A stretch of DNA of 20,000 bases. It comes from Symbiodinium natans. Its lineage: Eukaryota; Sar; Dinophyceae; Suessiales; Symbiodiniaceae. The stretch spans positions 370,001 through 390,000 of the forward strand of contig CAJNDS010002071.1 of the NCBI GenBank assembly GCA_905221605.1, given 5' to 3'. Below the pieces are notes generated by a model. It searched no databases and was not told the origin of the DNA. It saw nothing but the letters and a program-made list of their open reading frames with translations. Both the position numbers and the translations under genes were made by a program. Positions 6,725-13,219 of this stretch are shown one piece after another (the first letter of the stretch is position 1; each line of letters begins with the position of its first letter).

Positions 6725-6837
6725 CCCTAAACCCTAAACCCTAAACCCTAAAGCCCTAAACCCTAAACCCTACACCCTAAACCCTAAACCCTCTACCCAC
6801 TAAACCCTCAACCCTAAACCCTAAACCCTAAACCCTA
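6725..6837 (-). repeat. CCCTAAA array, C-strand
   Basis: About 15 heptamers with a few CCCTACA and CCCTCAA variants. Confidence 0.95.
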
Positions 6838-6865
6838 TGTGTCGTAAGGCATTCTGCATCCCAAG

Positions 6866-7012
6866 ATGCGGCACACCGCGACATGCCGGAATTTTCTCGA
6901 TTTGGGGCTGTCGCCCACCTCGAAATGCCTAGACTGCAAGGAGATTGACTCAGACAAACAAGAACAAGACCCGAAACGAAACAGCAAGAAAACCCTAAAC
7001 CCTAAACCCTAA
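6866..7012 (+). CDS. small ORF with SELENOF/Sep15-like Cys pattern
   Basis: ATG at 6866 directly follows an acceptor-like CCCAAG. The 48-codon frame reads MRHTATCRNFLDLGLSPTSK, then CLDCKEIDSDKQEQDPKRNS, and stops inside the following CCCTAAA block. The order C-x-x-(LG)-(F/L)-S-P....C-x-x-C resembles the N-terminal cysteine-rich part of SELENOF (Sep15), an ER selenoprotein with a thioredoxin-like domain after this region. Here there are three extra residues before LG, and the thioredoxin-like part is absent from the island. Either it continues in another exon or the match is chance. The last residues are repeat-derived. Confidence 0.3.
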   Translation: MRHTATCRNFLDLGLSPTSKCLDCKEIDSDKQEQDPKRNSKKTLNPKP

Positions 7013-7170
7013 ACCCTAATCCCTAAACCCTAAACCCTGGACCTCCCCAACCCCAAATCCCCCCTCCCCTCCTCCCAACCCTAAACCCTAAACCCCAAAC
7101 CCTAAACCCTAGACTCCCTAAACCCTAAACCCTAAACCCTAAACTCCCTAAACCCCAAACCCTAAACCCA
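6992..7170 (-). repeat. CCCTAAA array, C-strand
   Basis: Several clean runs broken by CCTCCCCAACC-type sequence; includes CCCTAAT, CCCCAAA and CTCCCTAAA variants. Confidence 0.9.
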
Positions 7171-7217
7171 GCAAAACCCGGCCTTATCAGGCCCCAGACT
7201 GAAGTCATCGCCCGCAG

Positions 7218-7301
7218 GTCTTGCTTAATGCATCTTCCGTGGCAGCAGCAAAAGCGGCTTGGCATCAACCCTTAACCCAAGTCAGTTTGGGGTTTATATA
7301 G
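7218..7301 (+). CDS. possible exon after CCGCAG
   Basis: An in-frame TGA at 7200 and an acceptor-like CCGCAG precede 27 open codons starting VLLNASSVAAAKAAWHQPL. The Ala-rich start is helix-like; the end (TQVSLGFI) is less convincing. No family is recognised. Confidence 0.22.
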   Translation, partial: VLLNASSVAAAKAAWHQPLTQVSLGFI

Positions 7302-7328
7302 GGCGGTCGGCTACGCTACCCGCTACAG

Positions 7329-7412
7329 AAAACCCTAAACCCTAAACCCTGAACCCTAAACCCTAAAACCTAAAACCTAAACCCTAAACCCTAAACCCTA
7401 AACCCTAAACCA
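7329..7412 (-). repeat. CCCTAAA array, C-strand
   Basis: About 12 heptamers with CCCTGAA and CCTAAAA variants. Confidence 0.95.
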
Positions 7413-7539
7413 TAATCTCGTTATAAGAGGTCTGAGGGAAGAGCCTGAGGCTACGAGGCTACTTTGTGGCTGTGGTGCGTCGTCTCAGCAAGCTCGGAGA
7501 ACTTTTCAGAGTGGCGAGCAGCATAGTATGGCATGGGTT

Positions 7540-7573
7540 TAGAGTTTCGGGTTTAGGGTTTAGGGTTTAGGGT
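7540..7573 (+). repeat. short TTTAGGG array
   Basis: About five heptamers, with TTTAGAG and TTTCGGG at the left. Confidence 0.85.
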
Positions 7574-7598
7574 AAGCTGAAGAGTTTACGTGTTCTAG

Positions 7599-7658
7599 AA
7601 CATTGAGGTGCCGGCTGTTGGATCTTGCCCGTACCGTTTCAAAGTCGGCATCGAGTAG
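7599..7658 (+). CDS. possible exon after TGTTCTAG
   Basis: After TGTTCTAG the frame reads NIEVPAVGSCPYRFKVGIE and stops. A second frame over the same bases (TLRCRLLDLARTVSKSA) is also open and also protein-like, so the frame cannot be chosen. From 7660 to 7984 I see no convincing gene; an 85-codon minus frame at 7709-7966 overlaps repeat-like sequence and is not supported. Confidence 0.22.
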   Translation, partial: NIEVPAVGSCPYRFKVGIE

Positions 7659-7984
7659 CGCATTCACGTAAATTCTGAGGCACACTTGACTCTGCTGGAG
7701 CCTCAGTGCTACTCAGTGCTGCAGCTGATGCTGAGGATAGTTATTGGGGCTTTGGTTTCGAGCACTAAAACGTAAGACCCAATGCCCAAACCCCAAACCC
7801 TAAGAGGCCCTAAGCCGGGTCTTGGGTTTATATAGGGGAATAGGGGTCCAGGGGGCTTAGGATTTACAGTAAACTCTAGAAAGTTGGAACTGGTTATATA
7901 AAGGATGATTAGAGCAGGGATTCCCTTTAGAATGCCTCTTGGGGTATGGGGATAAGGATGTTCCAACTTTTTGGAGTTAAACCG

Positions 7985-8157
7985 TTAAGCCTAAACCTTA
8001 AACCCTAAATGCTAAACCCTAAACCCTAAACCCTAAACCCTAAACCCTAAACCCTAAACCCTAAACCCTAAACCCTAAACCCTAAACCCTAAACCCTAAA
8101 CCCTGAACCCTGAACCCTGAACCCTGAACCCTAAACCCTAAACCCTAAACCCTAAAC
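7985..8157 (-). repeat. CCCTAAA array, C-strand
   Basis: About 24 heptamers, mostly perfect, with an internal CCCTGAA run at 8101-8128. Confidence 0.95.
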
Positions 8158-8196
8158 GGTTTAGGGTGTTCGGGCATCTCCGGCCTTGCTATCCAG

Positions 8197-8244
8197 GCGC
8201 TCACACCTGGGAGTCGCCAGGCCGTCGGGATGCCGAGCTCGCAG
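8197..8244 (+). CDS. 48-nt exon-like segment bounded by AG and GT
   Basis: Bounded by CTATCCAG on the left and CAG|GTATAC on the right, exactly 16 codons long. All three frames are open; AHTWESPGRRDAELA and ALTPGSRQAVGMPSSQ are the more protein-like. Arrays of opposite orientation lie on either side. The borders are the best evidence here. The frame is undetermined. Confidence 0.35.
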
Positions 8245-8250
8245 GTATAC

Positions 8251-8303
8251 GGTTTAGGGTTTAGGGTTTAGGGTTTAGGGTTTAGGGTTTAGGGTTTAGG
8301 GGG
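8251..8303 (+). repeat. TTTAGGG array, G-strand
   Basis: Seven perfect heptamers beginning five bases after the candidate donor at 8245. Confidence 0.95.
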
Positions 8304-8446
8304 TGGAAGAGCCCTTTCAGTGCACGCTTTCGAGCCCTGGCCCCCTTCATGAACACCAGGGCTGAGACTTAGGCCTAGAGGCCCTGCGGGCTTGAGTTGA
8401 TCCAGGGGTAGGTCCCTGAATATTGTCCCGTACTTTGAAGGCTTCT

Positions 8447-8505
8447 GGGTATATACGGGGTCCCCTTTTAAGAGCCTATATCATGAAGGGACCATGTATC
8501 TACCC
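8447..8505. mobile_element. 59-bp imperfect palindrome
   Basis: Arms 8447-8464 (GGGTATATACGGGGTCCC) and 8488-8505 (GGGACCATGTATCTACCC) are reverse complements at 15 of 18 positions, separated by 23 nt. The size and GGTCCC-type ends resemble the other small inverted elements, but no target duplication is evident. Confidence 0.5.
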
Positions 8506-8714
8506 GGTTAACGCGCCTTAGTTTGCCTGGGTGCGGGCTCTGCGTGACATAGGGTTTAGACGACCCAGCAACCGGAAAGAGCTTCTGACATTCCGGAGGG
8601 GGGGGCTAGCTTAAACTCAGGCGGAGAGGTTCGACAACACTAACTGGTTGCTGTTAAGGAGTTTCAGTTCATGAAGTTGCCATATCATTGGTAGAGAGTT
8701 TAAGAATTACTGCC

Positions 8715-8816
8715 ATGGGAGCTTCGTTGAAGCTCCTTAAGGATACCAGGAAACTTGAGCTGTACCCTACACCCCGAACCCTACGTAAACCTAAAATTCT
8801 AAGCCCAAACCTCTAA
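8715..8816 (+). CDS. small ORF, MGASLKLLKDTRKLEL
   Basis: ATG at 8715, 33 codons, reading MGASLKLLKDTRKLELYPTP, then a basic tail that merges into CCCTAAA repeat and a TAA. The first 16 residues form a plausible amphipathic helix. No RNA-level start signal can be judged. It could equally be an internal exon read from ACTGCC. The function is unknown. Confidence 0.25.
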   Translation: MGASLKLLKDTRKLELYPTPRTLRKPKILSPNL

Positions 8817-8873
8817 ACCCTAAACCCTAAACCCTAAACCCGAAACCCTAAACCCTAAACCCTAAACCCTAAA
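8764..8873 (-). repeat. CCCTAAA array, C-strand
   Basis: Degenerate at the left, clean from about 8812. Confidence 0.9.
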
Positions 8874-8927
8874 GTTCTTGTGGCTCCGGGATCGCCGAGG
8901 TCCTCACGGCGTGAGCCAAGGGCTCAG

Positions 8928-8965
8928 ACGCGTGCTGTGCTGCTCGAGAACTGGCATTCCACTAG
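8928..8965 (+). CDS. 38-nt exon-like segment bounded by AG and GT
   Basis: Left border GGCTCAG, right border CACTAG|GTGGAG. The frame reads TRAVLLENWHST. It lies between a C-strand array (ends 8873) and a G-strand array (begins 8993). The segment is very short; no family is recognised. Confidence 0.25.
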
Positions 8966-8992
8966 GTGGAGTAGGCAAGGAGGGAAGACTGG

Positions 8993-9050
8993 TTTAGGGG
9001 TTTAGGGTTTAGGGTTTAGGGTTTAGGGTTAAGTGTTTAGGGTTATAGGG
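8993..9050 (+). repeat. TTTAGGG array, G-strand
   Basis: About eight units with GGGGTTTA and TTAAGTG irregularities. Confidence 0.9.
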
Positions 9051-9230
9051 GGATGAAGCACCAGAGACTAGGCAGGCCCTTGTTTTTTTTGGGTTTCAGA
9101 GGATTGTATTTAGGAACCCTAAGCCCTGAACCCTAAAGGTTTTATGTGCTAGAGCTACTGCAAGGGTTTGGGCATCTAGGATGTAGGTTTAGGGACTTAG
9201 GGTTTGCATGGTCCCCCTTGCACCCCCTTC

Positions 9231-9305
9231 AACCCTAAAACCTGGCCCTAAACCCTGAACCCTAAACCGTAAACCCTAAACCCTAAACCCTAAACCCTAA
9301 ACCCC
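9231..9305 (-). repeat. CCCTAAA array, C-strand
   Basis: About ten units, then a C/T-rich tract (9306-9335) that could serve as the polypyrimidine tract of the next acceptor. Confidence 0.9.
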
Positions 9306-9350
9306 CCCTTGCACCTCCTCCCCCCTCCCCCTCCTTGAAGAACCCTATAG

Positions 9351-9427
9351 CAGACAAGGCTCCGTGAGTTGGGTCAAGACCGCTTGAAGACCATGGTGGT
9401 CTCCCTGAAGCAAGAGGCTGGCGCAGG
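9351..9427 (+). CDS. exon-like coiled-coil segment
   Basis: A strong C/T-rich tract (9301-9335) and CCCTATAG precede the frame QTRLRELGQDRLKTMVVSLK, then QEAGA. It ends at GCGCAGG|GT, where a GT at 9428 is available. Hydrophobic residues fall at heptad-like spacing (L, L, L, M, V, L) among charged ones. The acceptor here looks the best in the window. A place in a long helical protein is an inference shared with the segments at 9970, 14221 and 19523. Confidence 0.5.
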
Positions 9428-9455
9428 GTTTTGGGGATTATCGAACTACTTGTAG

Positions 9456-9558
9456 GACCGGGAGTAAGCCCTTTTTTCCTTTTTAGGGCTGGGGTTCCCT
9501 GATAAGCCCGTTAAAACCAAAAAGGGTACCCTTTTTATTCCTAGGTTACTCCCGGGTC
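9456..9558. mobile_element. 103-bp inverted-repeat element with 18-bp palindromic core
   Basis: The ends GACCGGGAGTAA (9456-9467) and TTACTCCCGGGTC (9546-9558) pair with one single-base gap. Inside is the perfect palindrome AAAAAGGGTACCCTTTTT (9519-9536). The words GGTTCCCT and AAAAGGGTACCCTT also occur in the same order at 3507-3543. No protein is encoded. No clear target duplication beyond TAG. Confidence 0.55.
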
Positions 9559-9665
9559 TAGAGAAGGGGTTTTGAGGAGTTTAGGGTTCAGGGCGTATGG
9601 GTTCAGAGGGCGTACAGGGTTCACCTAGACCCCAAACCCTCCCAAAGCCCAAAGGCCAGGTGTAA

Positions 9666-9833
9666 GCACCTAGCCGGGGTCAAGCGCCAAGGGTACGATG
9701 CCAGTCCTCAATCTGGGTTAGGGCTTCCGATGTTTGGTTTGTCGCTAGCATGCTTGAGGAAGCGTTCGAAGGAGTTATGGCTACACGCGACGCGATAGGA
9801 AGAACGACCCTACGTCAACCCCCCAGGTCCTGA
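9666..9833 (+). CDS. 55-codon frame, likely exon
   Basis: Open between TAA at 9663 and TGA at 9831. It reads RVRCQSSIWVRASDVWFVAS, then MLEEAFEGVMATRDAIGRTT, then LRQPPRS. An ATG lies at 9750 in frame. It shows an alternation of hydrophobic and charged residues, with aromatic Trp/Phe in the middle, which is more protein-like than most frames here. There are no telomere units inside. No family is recognised; a retroelement fragment is conceivable but unsupported. Confidence 0.35.
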   Translation, partial: APSRGQAPRVRCQSSIWVRASDVWFVASMLEEAFEGVMATRDAIGRTTLRQPPRS

Positions 9834-9852
9834 GCCGTCTGACGGCCCTTCG

Positions 9853-10065
9853 GTGGATAGCCTGAATATGCTAGGTGCAGATGTTTCACAAGGGCCCCAA
9901 ACCCCACTTTTTTTTGAACTGCCCAATTCGATATCATGCTGCCGAAGAAATGTGCGGAGCTCTTGCCAGATCGGTGAGCTGGAAGTGGCACTGAAGGCGG
10001 CAAAGAAGACGCCATGGCCCCAAAGCTCCCCTTCGCCGTGGGGGGGGGGGGGGGCTTCTTTCTAG
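9853..10065 (+). CDS. 70-codon ORF, with exon-like IGELEVALKAAKK
   Basis: ATG at 9853. The most convincing part follows TTGCCAG at 9969: IGELEVALKAAKK, a charged helix like the other coiled-coil-type pieces. The downstream part is drawn through a G15 tract (10040-10054) and ends in Gly, so it is unlikely to be coding. The upstream part (MDSLNMLGADVSQGPQTPLF) is neutral. I would annotate an exon at about 9970-10010 in this frame. Confidence 0.3.
   Translation: MDSLNMLGADVSQGPQTPLFFELPNSISCCRRNVRSSCQIGELEVALKAAKKTPWPQSSPSPWGGGGASF
10040..10054. repeat. G15 homopolymer
   Basis: Fifteen G in a row, just before the MITE-like element at 10070. Confidence 0.95.
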
Positions 10066-10069
10066 AACC

Positions 10070-10170
10070 TTAGGATGTTCCCCTGCCATACTAGCAGTCC
10101 TCAAAAGGATTATAGTACCCCGTATGTTAATCCCTATTAGGGACCGTTAGTTTCAGGGGGAACATCCCAA
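10070..10170. mobile_element. 101-bp MITE-like element, TTGGGATGTTCCCC family
   Basis: Left end TTAGGATGTTCCCCTG with ACTAGCAGTCC behind it; right end GGACCGTTAG, then CAGGGGGAACATCCCAA. The reverse complement of the right end matches the left with small gaps over about 30 nt. The interior ATTATAGTACCCC is shared with the elements at 15974 and 18792. No matching target duplication is seen (CTAGAACC versus ACTGCATG). Confidence 0.65.
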
Positions 10171-10178
10171 ACTGCATG

Positions 10179-10287
10179 GGTTTGGGTTTAGGGTTTGGGG
10201 TTTAGGGTTTAGGGTTTGGGGTTTGGGGTTTGGGGTTTGGCGTTTAGGGTTTAAGGTTTAGGGTTTAAGGTTTAGGGTTTCGGGTAG
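10179..10287 (+). repeat. TTTAGGG/TTTGGGG array, G-strand
   Basis: Begins almost directly after the MITE-like element, with a run of TTTGGGG in the middle. Confidence 0.95.
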
Positions 10288-10302
10288 TAGGACCCCCTTT
10301 CC

Positions 10303-10590
10303 CTAAACCCGAAACCCTCAACCCTAAACCCTAATCCCTAAACCCTAATCCCTGAACCCTGAACCCTGAACCCTGAACCCTAATCCCGAAACCCTAAACC
10401 CGAAACCCTAAATCCTAAACCCTGAACCCTGAACCCTGAACCCTGAACCCTGAACCCGAGACCCTAAACCCTAAACCCTGAACCCTGAACCCTGAACCCT
10501 GAACCCTGAACCCTGAACCCTGAACCCTGAACCCTGAACCCTGAACCCTAAACCCTAAACCCTAAACGCTAAACCCTGAACCCTAACCCC
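10303..10590 (-). repeat. CCCTAAA/CCCTGAA array, C-strand
   Basis: The longest C-strand block in the first half. It contains ten exact CCCTGAA units at 10476-10545 and shorter CCCTGAA runs near 10350 and 10423, separated by CCCTAAA, CCCGAAA and CCCTAAT units. Confidence 0.95.
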
Positions 10591-10611
10591 CCTTTAAAAC
10601 GAAGAAAGCAG

Positions 10612-10668
10612 CTGAGGAACGCTGCCAGCCTTGATGAGCTCCAGCAGTCGCCAGGGACCCGAAGCAGT
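10612..10668 (+). CDS. exon-like segment after AAGCAG
   Basis: After AAAGCAG the frame reads LRNAASLDELQQSPGTRSS and runs into GTTTAGGG. It is helix-like, with C or G at most third positions. It lies exactly between a C-strand block ending at 10590 and a G-strand block starting at 10668, so the whole unique island is little larger than the segment. No family is recognised. Confidence 0.35.
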
Positions 10669-10790
10669 TTAGGGTTTGGGTTGTAGGATTTGGGGTTTAG
10701 GGTTTAGGGTTTAGGGTTTGGGGTTTAGGGTTTAGGGTTTAGGGTTTTAGGGTTTAGGGTTTTAGGTTTTAGGGTTTGGGGTTTAGGGTG
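10666..10790 (+). repeat. TTTAGGG array, G-strand
   Basis: About 17 units with TTTGGGG and TTTTAGGG variants. Confidence 0.95.
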
Positions 10791-10801
10791 TCACATGCTC
10801 C

Positions 10802-10840
10802 GCGCACACCACCACGCGGGTCCTGTGTTGTGGTGTGCGC
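10802..10840. other. 11-bp stem hairpin
   Basis: GCGCACACCAC (10802-10812) and GTGGTGTGCGC (10830-10840) pair perfectly around a 17-nt loop. It could form a cruciform or RNA stem; its role is unknown. Confidence 0.6.
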
Positions 10841-10991
10841 CAAGGTTCACGTCCTCTCCCAACCCGCCCACCCAACCCATGACCTTGGTCGGGTTTGGGG
10901 TTCTTACCCAGTTGTTGTCGTCTCTGCTCTCAAAACAATTGCTTGAATTCTAGCTTGGATCGAGATTTATGTTTGGGGATTTGGGGCAAGG

Positions 10992-11171
10992 CTCAGAAAT
11001 GGTCGGGGAAGGACAAGAAAGGGTCGGAAGTGGTCTGAGAAAGGCCCAACAAGGTTAAAAGGCCCAAAAGGCGACGGTCCGGGAGAAGCCCAGAAAGGAC
11101 CAAAAATCGAGCAGAGAGAGAACGAATACGAGCAGAAAGAGAACGAATACGAGCAAAATGAATGTGAGTAG
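10992..11171 (+). CDS. Lys/Glu-rich frame leading into the NEYEQ repeat
   Basis: Open through NGRGRTRKGRKWSEKGPTRL, then KGPKGDGPGEAQKGPKIEQR, then ENEYEQ repeats, to a TAG at 11169. It is very hydrophilic: basic, then Gly/Pro, then acidic repeats. It resembles a disordered, repeat-bearing protein tail. Further repeat copies after the stop stay partly in the same frame but are broken by more stops (near 11214), so it is a decayed or intronic minisatellite. The opposite-strand 124-codon frame is only its Ser/Arg/Ile shadow. Confidence 0.3.
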   Translation, partial: LRNGRGRTRKGRKWSEKGPTRLKGPKGDGPGEAQKGPKIEQRENEYEQKENEYEQNECE

Positions 11172-11366
11172 AAATGGAACGAATACGAGCAGAATGAATA
11201 CGACCAGAGAGAGAACTAATACGAGCAAAATGAATACGAGCAGAGAGAGAATGAATACGAGCAAAGAGAGAACGAATACGAGCGGAATGAATACGAGCAG
11301 AAAGAAACGCATACGAGCAGAATGAAAACGAGCAGAATGAAAACGAATACGAGCAGAATGAATACA
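11106..11366 (+). repeat. minisatellite with GAATACGAGCAG core
   Basis: About a dozen copies of GAATACGAGC spaced 15 or 21 nt apart (units ending in AAT or in AGAGAGAAC). Because 15 and 21 are multiples of three, the + strand reads NEYEQ and NEYEQ(K/R)E repeatedly. The last third drifts out of that frame. Confidence 0.85.
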
Positions 11367-11403
11367 ATGAGGTTGGGGGACAGGGCTTACTGATGAAAAA
11401 CGT

Positions 11404-11540
11404 GGAACCCTGAACCCTGAACCCTGAACCCTGAACCCTGAACCTTGAACCCTGAACCCTGAACCCTGAACCCTAAACCCTAAACCCTAAACCCTAAACC
11501 CTACACCCTAAACCCTAAACCCCAAACCCTAAAACCCTAA
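11404..11540 (-). repeat. CCCTGAA then CCCTAAA array, C-strand
   Basis: Nine CCCTGAA units (one CCTTGAA) at 11408-11470, followed by CCCTAAA. Confidence 0.95.
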
Positions 11541-11637
11541 GCAGCTTAGGGCTTCAGGGCTTTGTCTGTTATAGTTTTCAGGGGAGTGTCGCGCGACTTT
11601 GAACGCACCGCTCTAGGCTTTCATGGTTAGTTTGGGC

Positions 11638-11742
11638 TCAGGGTGTTTAGGGTTCAGGGTTTCGAGTTCAGGGTTTGGGGTTTAGGGTTTAGGGTTTAGG
11701 GTTCAGGGTTCAGGGTTTAGGGGTTTAGGGGTTTAGGGGTGT
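11638..11742 (+). repeat. TTTAGGG/TTCAGGG array, G-strand
   Basis: Mixed units, ending in three 8-mers GGGGTTTA just before the exon-like segment at 11752. Confidence 0.9.
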
Positions 11743-11751
11743 AGGGCGCAG

Positions 11752-11818
11752 ACGTGCGTGGGAAGGCTGGAAAAGACCGAGGAGCAGTTCCCCAAGCCGC
11801 AGCCAGTACGCAGCGAAG
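11752..11818 (+). CDS. 67-nt exon-like segment bounded by AG and GT
   Basis: Left border GGGCGCAG, right border GCGAAG|GTGGGAGTG, which fits general splice consensus. The frame reads TCVGRLEKTEEQFPKPQPVR, then SE. It is charged and proline-bearing, with no stop. It sits in a 75-bp unique island between two G-strand arrays. This is one of the cleanest single-exon pictures in the window. No family is recognised. Confidence 0.5.
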
Positions 11819-11826
11819 GTGGGAGT

Positions 11827-11915
11827 GGGTTTAGGGTTTAGGGTTTGGGGTTTGGGGTTTGGGGTTTGGGGTTTGGGGTTTAGGGGTTAGGGTTTGGGGT
11901 TTAGGGTTTAGTGGC
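11827..11915 (+). repeat. TTTAGGG/TTTGGGG array, G-strand
   Basis: Begins seven bases after the candidate donor at 11819; the middle is homogenised for TTTGGGG. Confidence 0.95.
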
Positions 11916-11964
11916 CCCTAAGCCCTAAAGCCTTGCTGCGCACAGTTTTGGCAGGAAGCCTTCC

Positions 11965-12438
11965 TTGACCCCAGTCGCGAACGTCATCAGCTTACCCTAC
12001 CCTAAACCCCAGGGAACTAGGGGGGATTCGGAACCTTCTGTGCTCCCCTGCCTATATGTTCTAGAGAGTGTACAGGGTCCCTATAAGAGGTTCCCGAAGT
12101 CCCAACTTCCATACGAAGAGCCAGTAAGTCAGGGCATGCAGATTGGGGGACGTGAGGTATCGTTGCAGGTGCATGGTTCGTGTCGCAGGGCACGGGGTGT
12201 TTGGCTGGTTGTTTCGGGTCATGCCACGTGGCTAAGTTTGGGAGCCCAACGAACATCCGTGAGGTTTTGGGTTTGAGCCGGCTGCGGGCTGCAAGTGACA
12301 CCCCCGACCCTTCTCGGCTCTGATGGCACTGATGGCGTCTCACACGTGTGCCCGCTCGACGCCTCTCTGAAAGGTTTGCGCGACAAATCCACAGCGACGA
12401 CGATTGCATGGCTGCTGCGCTCATACTTGTGTAAGTGA
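11965..12438 (+). CDS. long frame broken by one TGA, with helix motif shared with 1967
   Basis: The frame is open from an ATG at 11965 to TGA at 12274, then again to TGA at 12436. The second part reads SDGTDGVSHVCPLDASLKGL, then RDKSTATTIAWLLRSYL. A 21-residue part from 12361 matches the motif at 1967-2029 without gaps. A consensus donor GTAAGTGAG begins at 12431. The minus strand carries a 170-codon frame over 12017-12529, the longest in the window, but its composition (Pro, Ser, Arg, His mixture) looks like a shadow. I favour an exon ending at 12430. Confidence 0.35.
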
Positions 12439-12522
12439 GTGGCATGGCTTTCCTCATCAGTCCCGGATTCCTAGAGAATAGCGAACAGTTTTCGGAGCTA
12501 TTGTTGCTTGGCTCTTCAACAG
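12431..12522 (+). other. candidate GT-AG intron, 92 nt
   Basis: Starts GTAAGTGAG and ends TTGCTTGGCTCTTCAACAG. Splicing would join TTGT to GGGCCAAG, giving WAKPRS and a stop. Alternatively the interval is itself coding: an ATG at 12444 opens MAFLISPGFLENSEQFSELL, then LLGSSTGAKPRS and TAG at 12542. Confidence 0.35.
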
Positions 12523-12701
12523 GGGCCAAGCCCCGAAGCTAGGCTTGTGTTGATACCCTCAGTGTTGGCATCTCAAGAGGGCAGGCCCCTTTATCATCAC
12601 TGGGCCATTTTCAGCAAGACATATACGCTGAGTTGTGCAACTTGAGCTGCCTTTGTGGGTACCCTATAAGTATGCAAAGAGGGGACGTCAGAAGTTCATA
12701 G

Positions 12702-12941
12702 TCTAGCAAGCTTGCTCGCGTAACTTTACAACCAAAGTCCTACCTAGACTCCCGACTCCCCAATGTGGCATCTTCGGAGGCGCATTTTTCTGTTATTGCG
12801 GGAAACAAATTTGGGGCTTTGTGGGGGTCAGTGTTCAGCGGTGGAGGGGCTGGATGCCCTGCCTCCAGTGGCAAGACTAGTCGTCAACCCCAAAGCATTC
12901 TGAGTTCTGAGCCCCAAAACGCACTGTCTGGGGCTTACTAG
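12702..12941 (+). CDS. 79-codon ATG-less open frame
   Basis: Open from after TAG at 12699 to TAG at 12939 without a start codon. It reads LARVTLQPKSYLDSRLPNVA, then SSEAHFSVIAGNKFGALWGS, then VFSGGGAGCPASSGKTSRQP, and ends SILSSEPQNALSGAY. It has a globular-like core followed by a Gly/Ser-rich linker. It would be an internal or terminal exon. Chance openness over 79 codons is a few percent, so this is suggestive only. No family is recognised. Confidence 0.35.
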   Translation, partial: SSKLARVTLQPKSYLDSRLPNVASSEAHFSVIAGNKFGALWGSVFSGGGAGCPASSGKTSRQPQSILSSEPQNALSGAY

Positions 12942-12971
12942 CATCTTCGATGCATAGGATGCCGGATGTAA

Positions 12972-13118
12972 GGTTCAAGATTTGCAGTATTCTTCAGCCC
13001 TCCAGACCTGGATGAGGGGTTTGGGGATTGGCGCGTTCGGGCCGAAACGCTGGCCAATATGAAGCTGGCAACGGTTGCTTTCGTCAACCTTCATCAGCAA
13101 GATGCCGCGGACCTTTGA
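12972..13118 (+). CDS. 48-codon open frame, likely exon
   Basis: After a TAA at 12969 the frame reads FFSPPDLDEGFGDWRVRAET, then LANMKLATVAFVNLHQQDAA, then DL and TGA. An acceptor-like TTCTTCAG lies at 12998. The second half is a convincing amphipathic helix. It follows the 12702 frame by 30 nt in a different register (12702 and 12972 are both multiples of three, so the register is the same and the two are split by one TAG and one TAA). No family is recognised. Confidence 0.35.
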   Translation, partial: GSRFAVFFSPPDLDEGFGDWRVRAETLANMKLATVAFVNLHQQDAADL

Positions 13119-13219
13119 CGTCACACCCGGTGGGCAAAGTCTAAGAGGCTAACGAGTGAGTCTAACAGCTACCAGCGTGACTAGTGGAGCAAGCTCCGCC
13201 AGGTTTGGTGTTCAATGAT

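Noticed and set aside
7709-7966. 85-codon minus ORF
   Set aside because: Proline-rich and partly repeat-like (NPKPPGP), with no motif or splice context.
10993-11367. 124-codon minus ORF rich in Ser, Arg, Ile and Phe
   Set aside because: It is the complement of the GAATACGAGC minisatellite; the + strand register (NEYEQ) explains the periodicity better.
12600-12622. Relict dinoflagellate spliced-leader sequence (GCCATTTT followed by CAAG)
   Set aside because: Only the GCCATTTT core and a CAAG agree with the leader as I remember it, with gaps needed between. That is expected by chance in 20 kb.
1785-12765. Recurring word GACTCCCCAA at about 1786, 3918 and 12752
   Set aside because: The match does not extend beyond 10-12 bases, so it is not evidence of a repeat family by itself.
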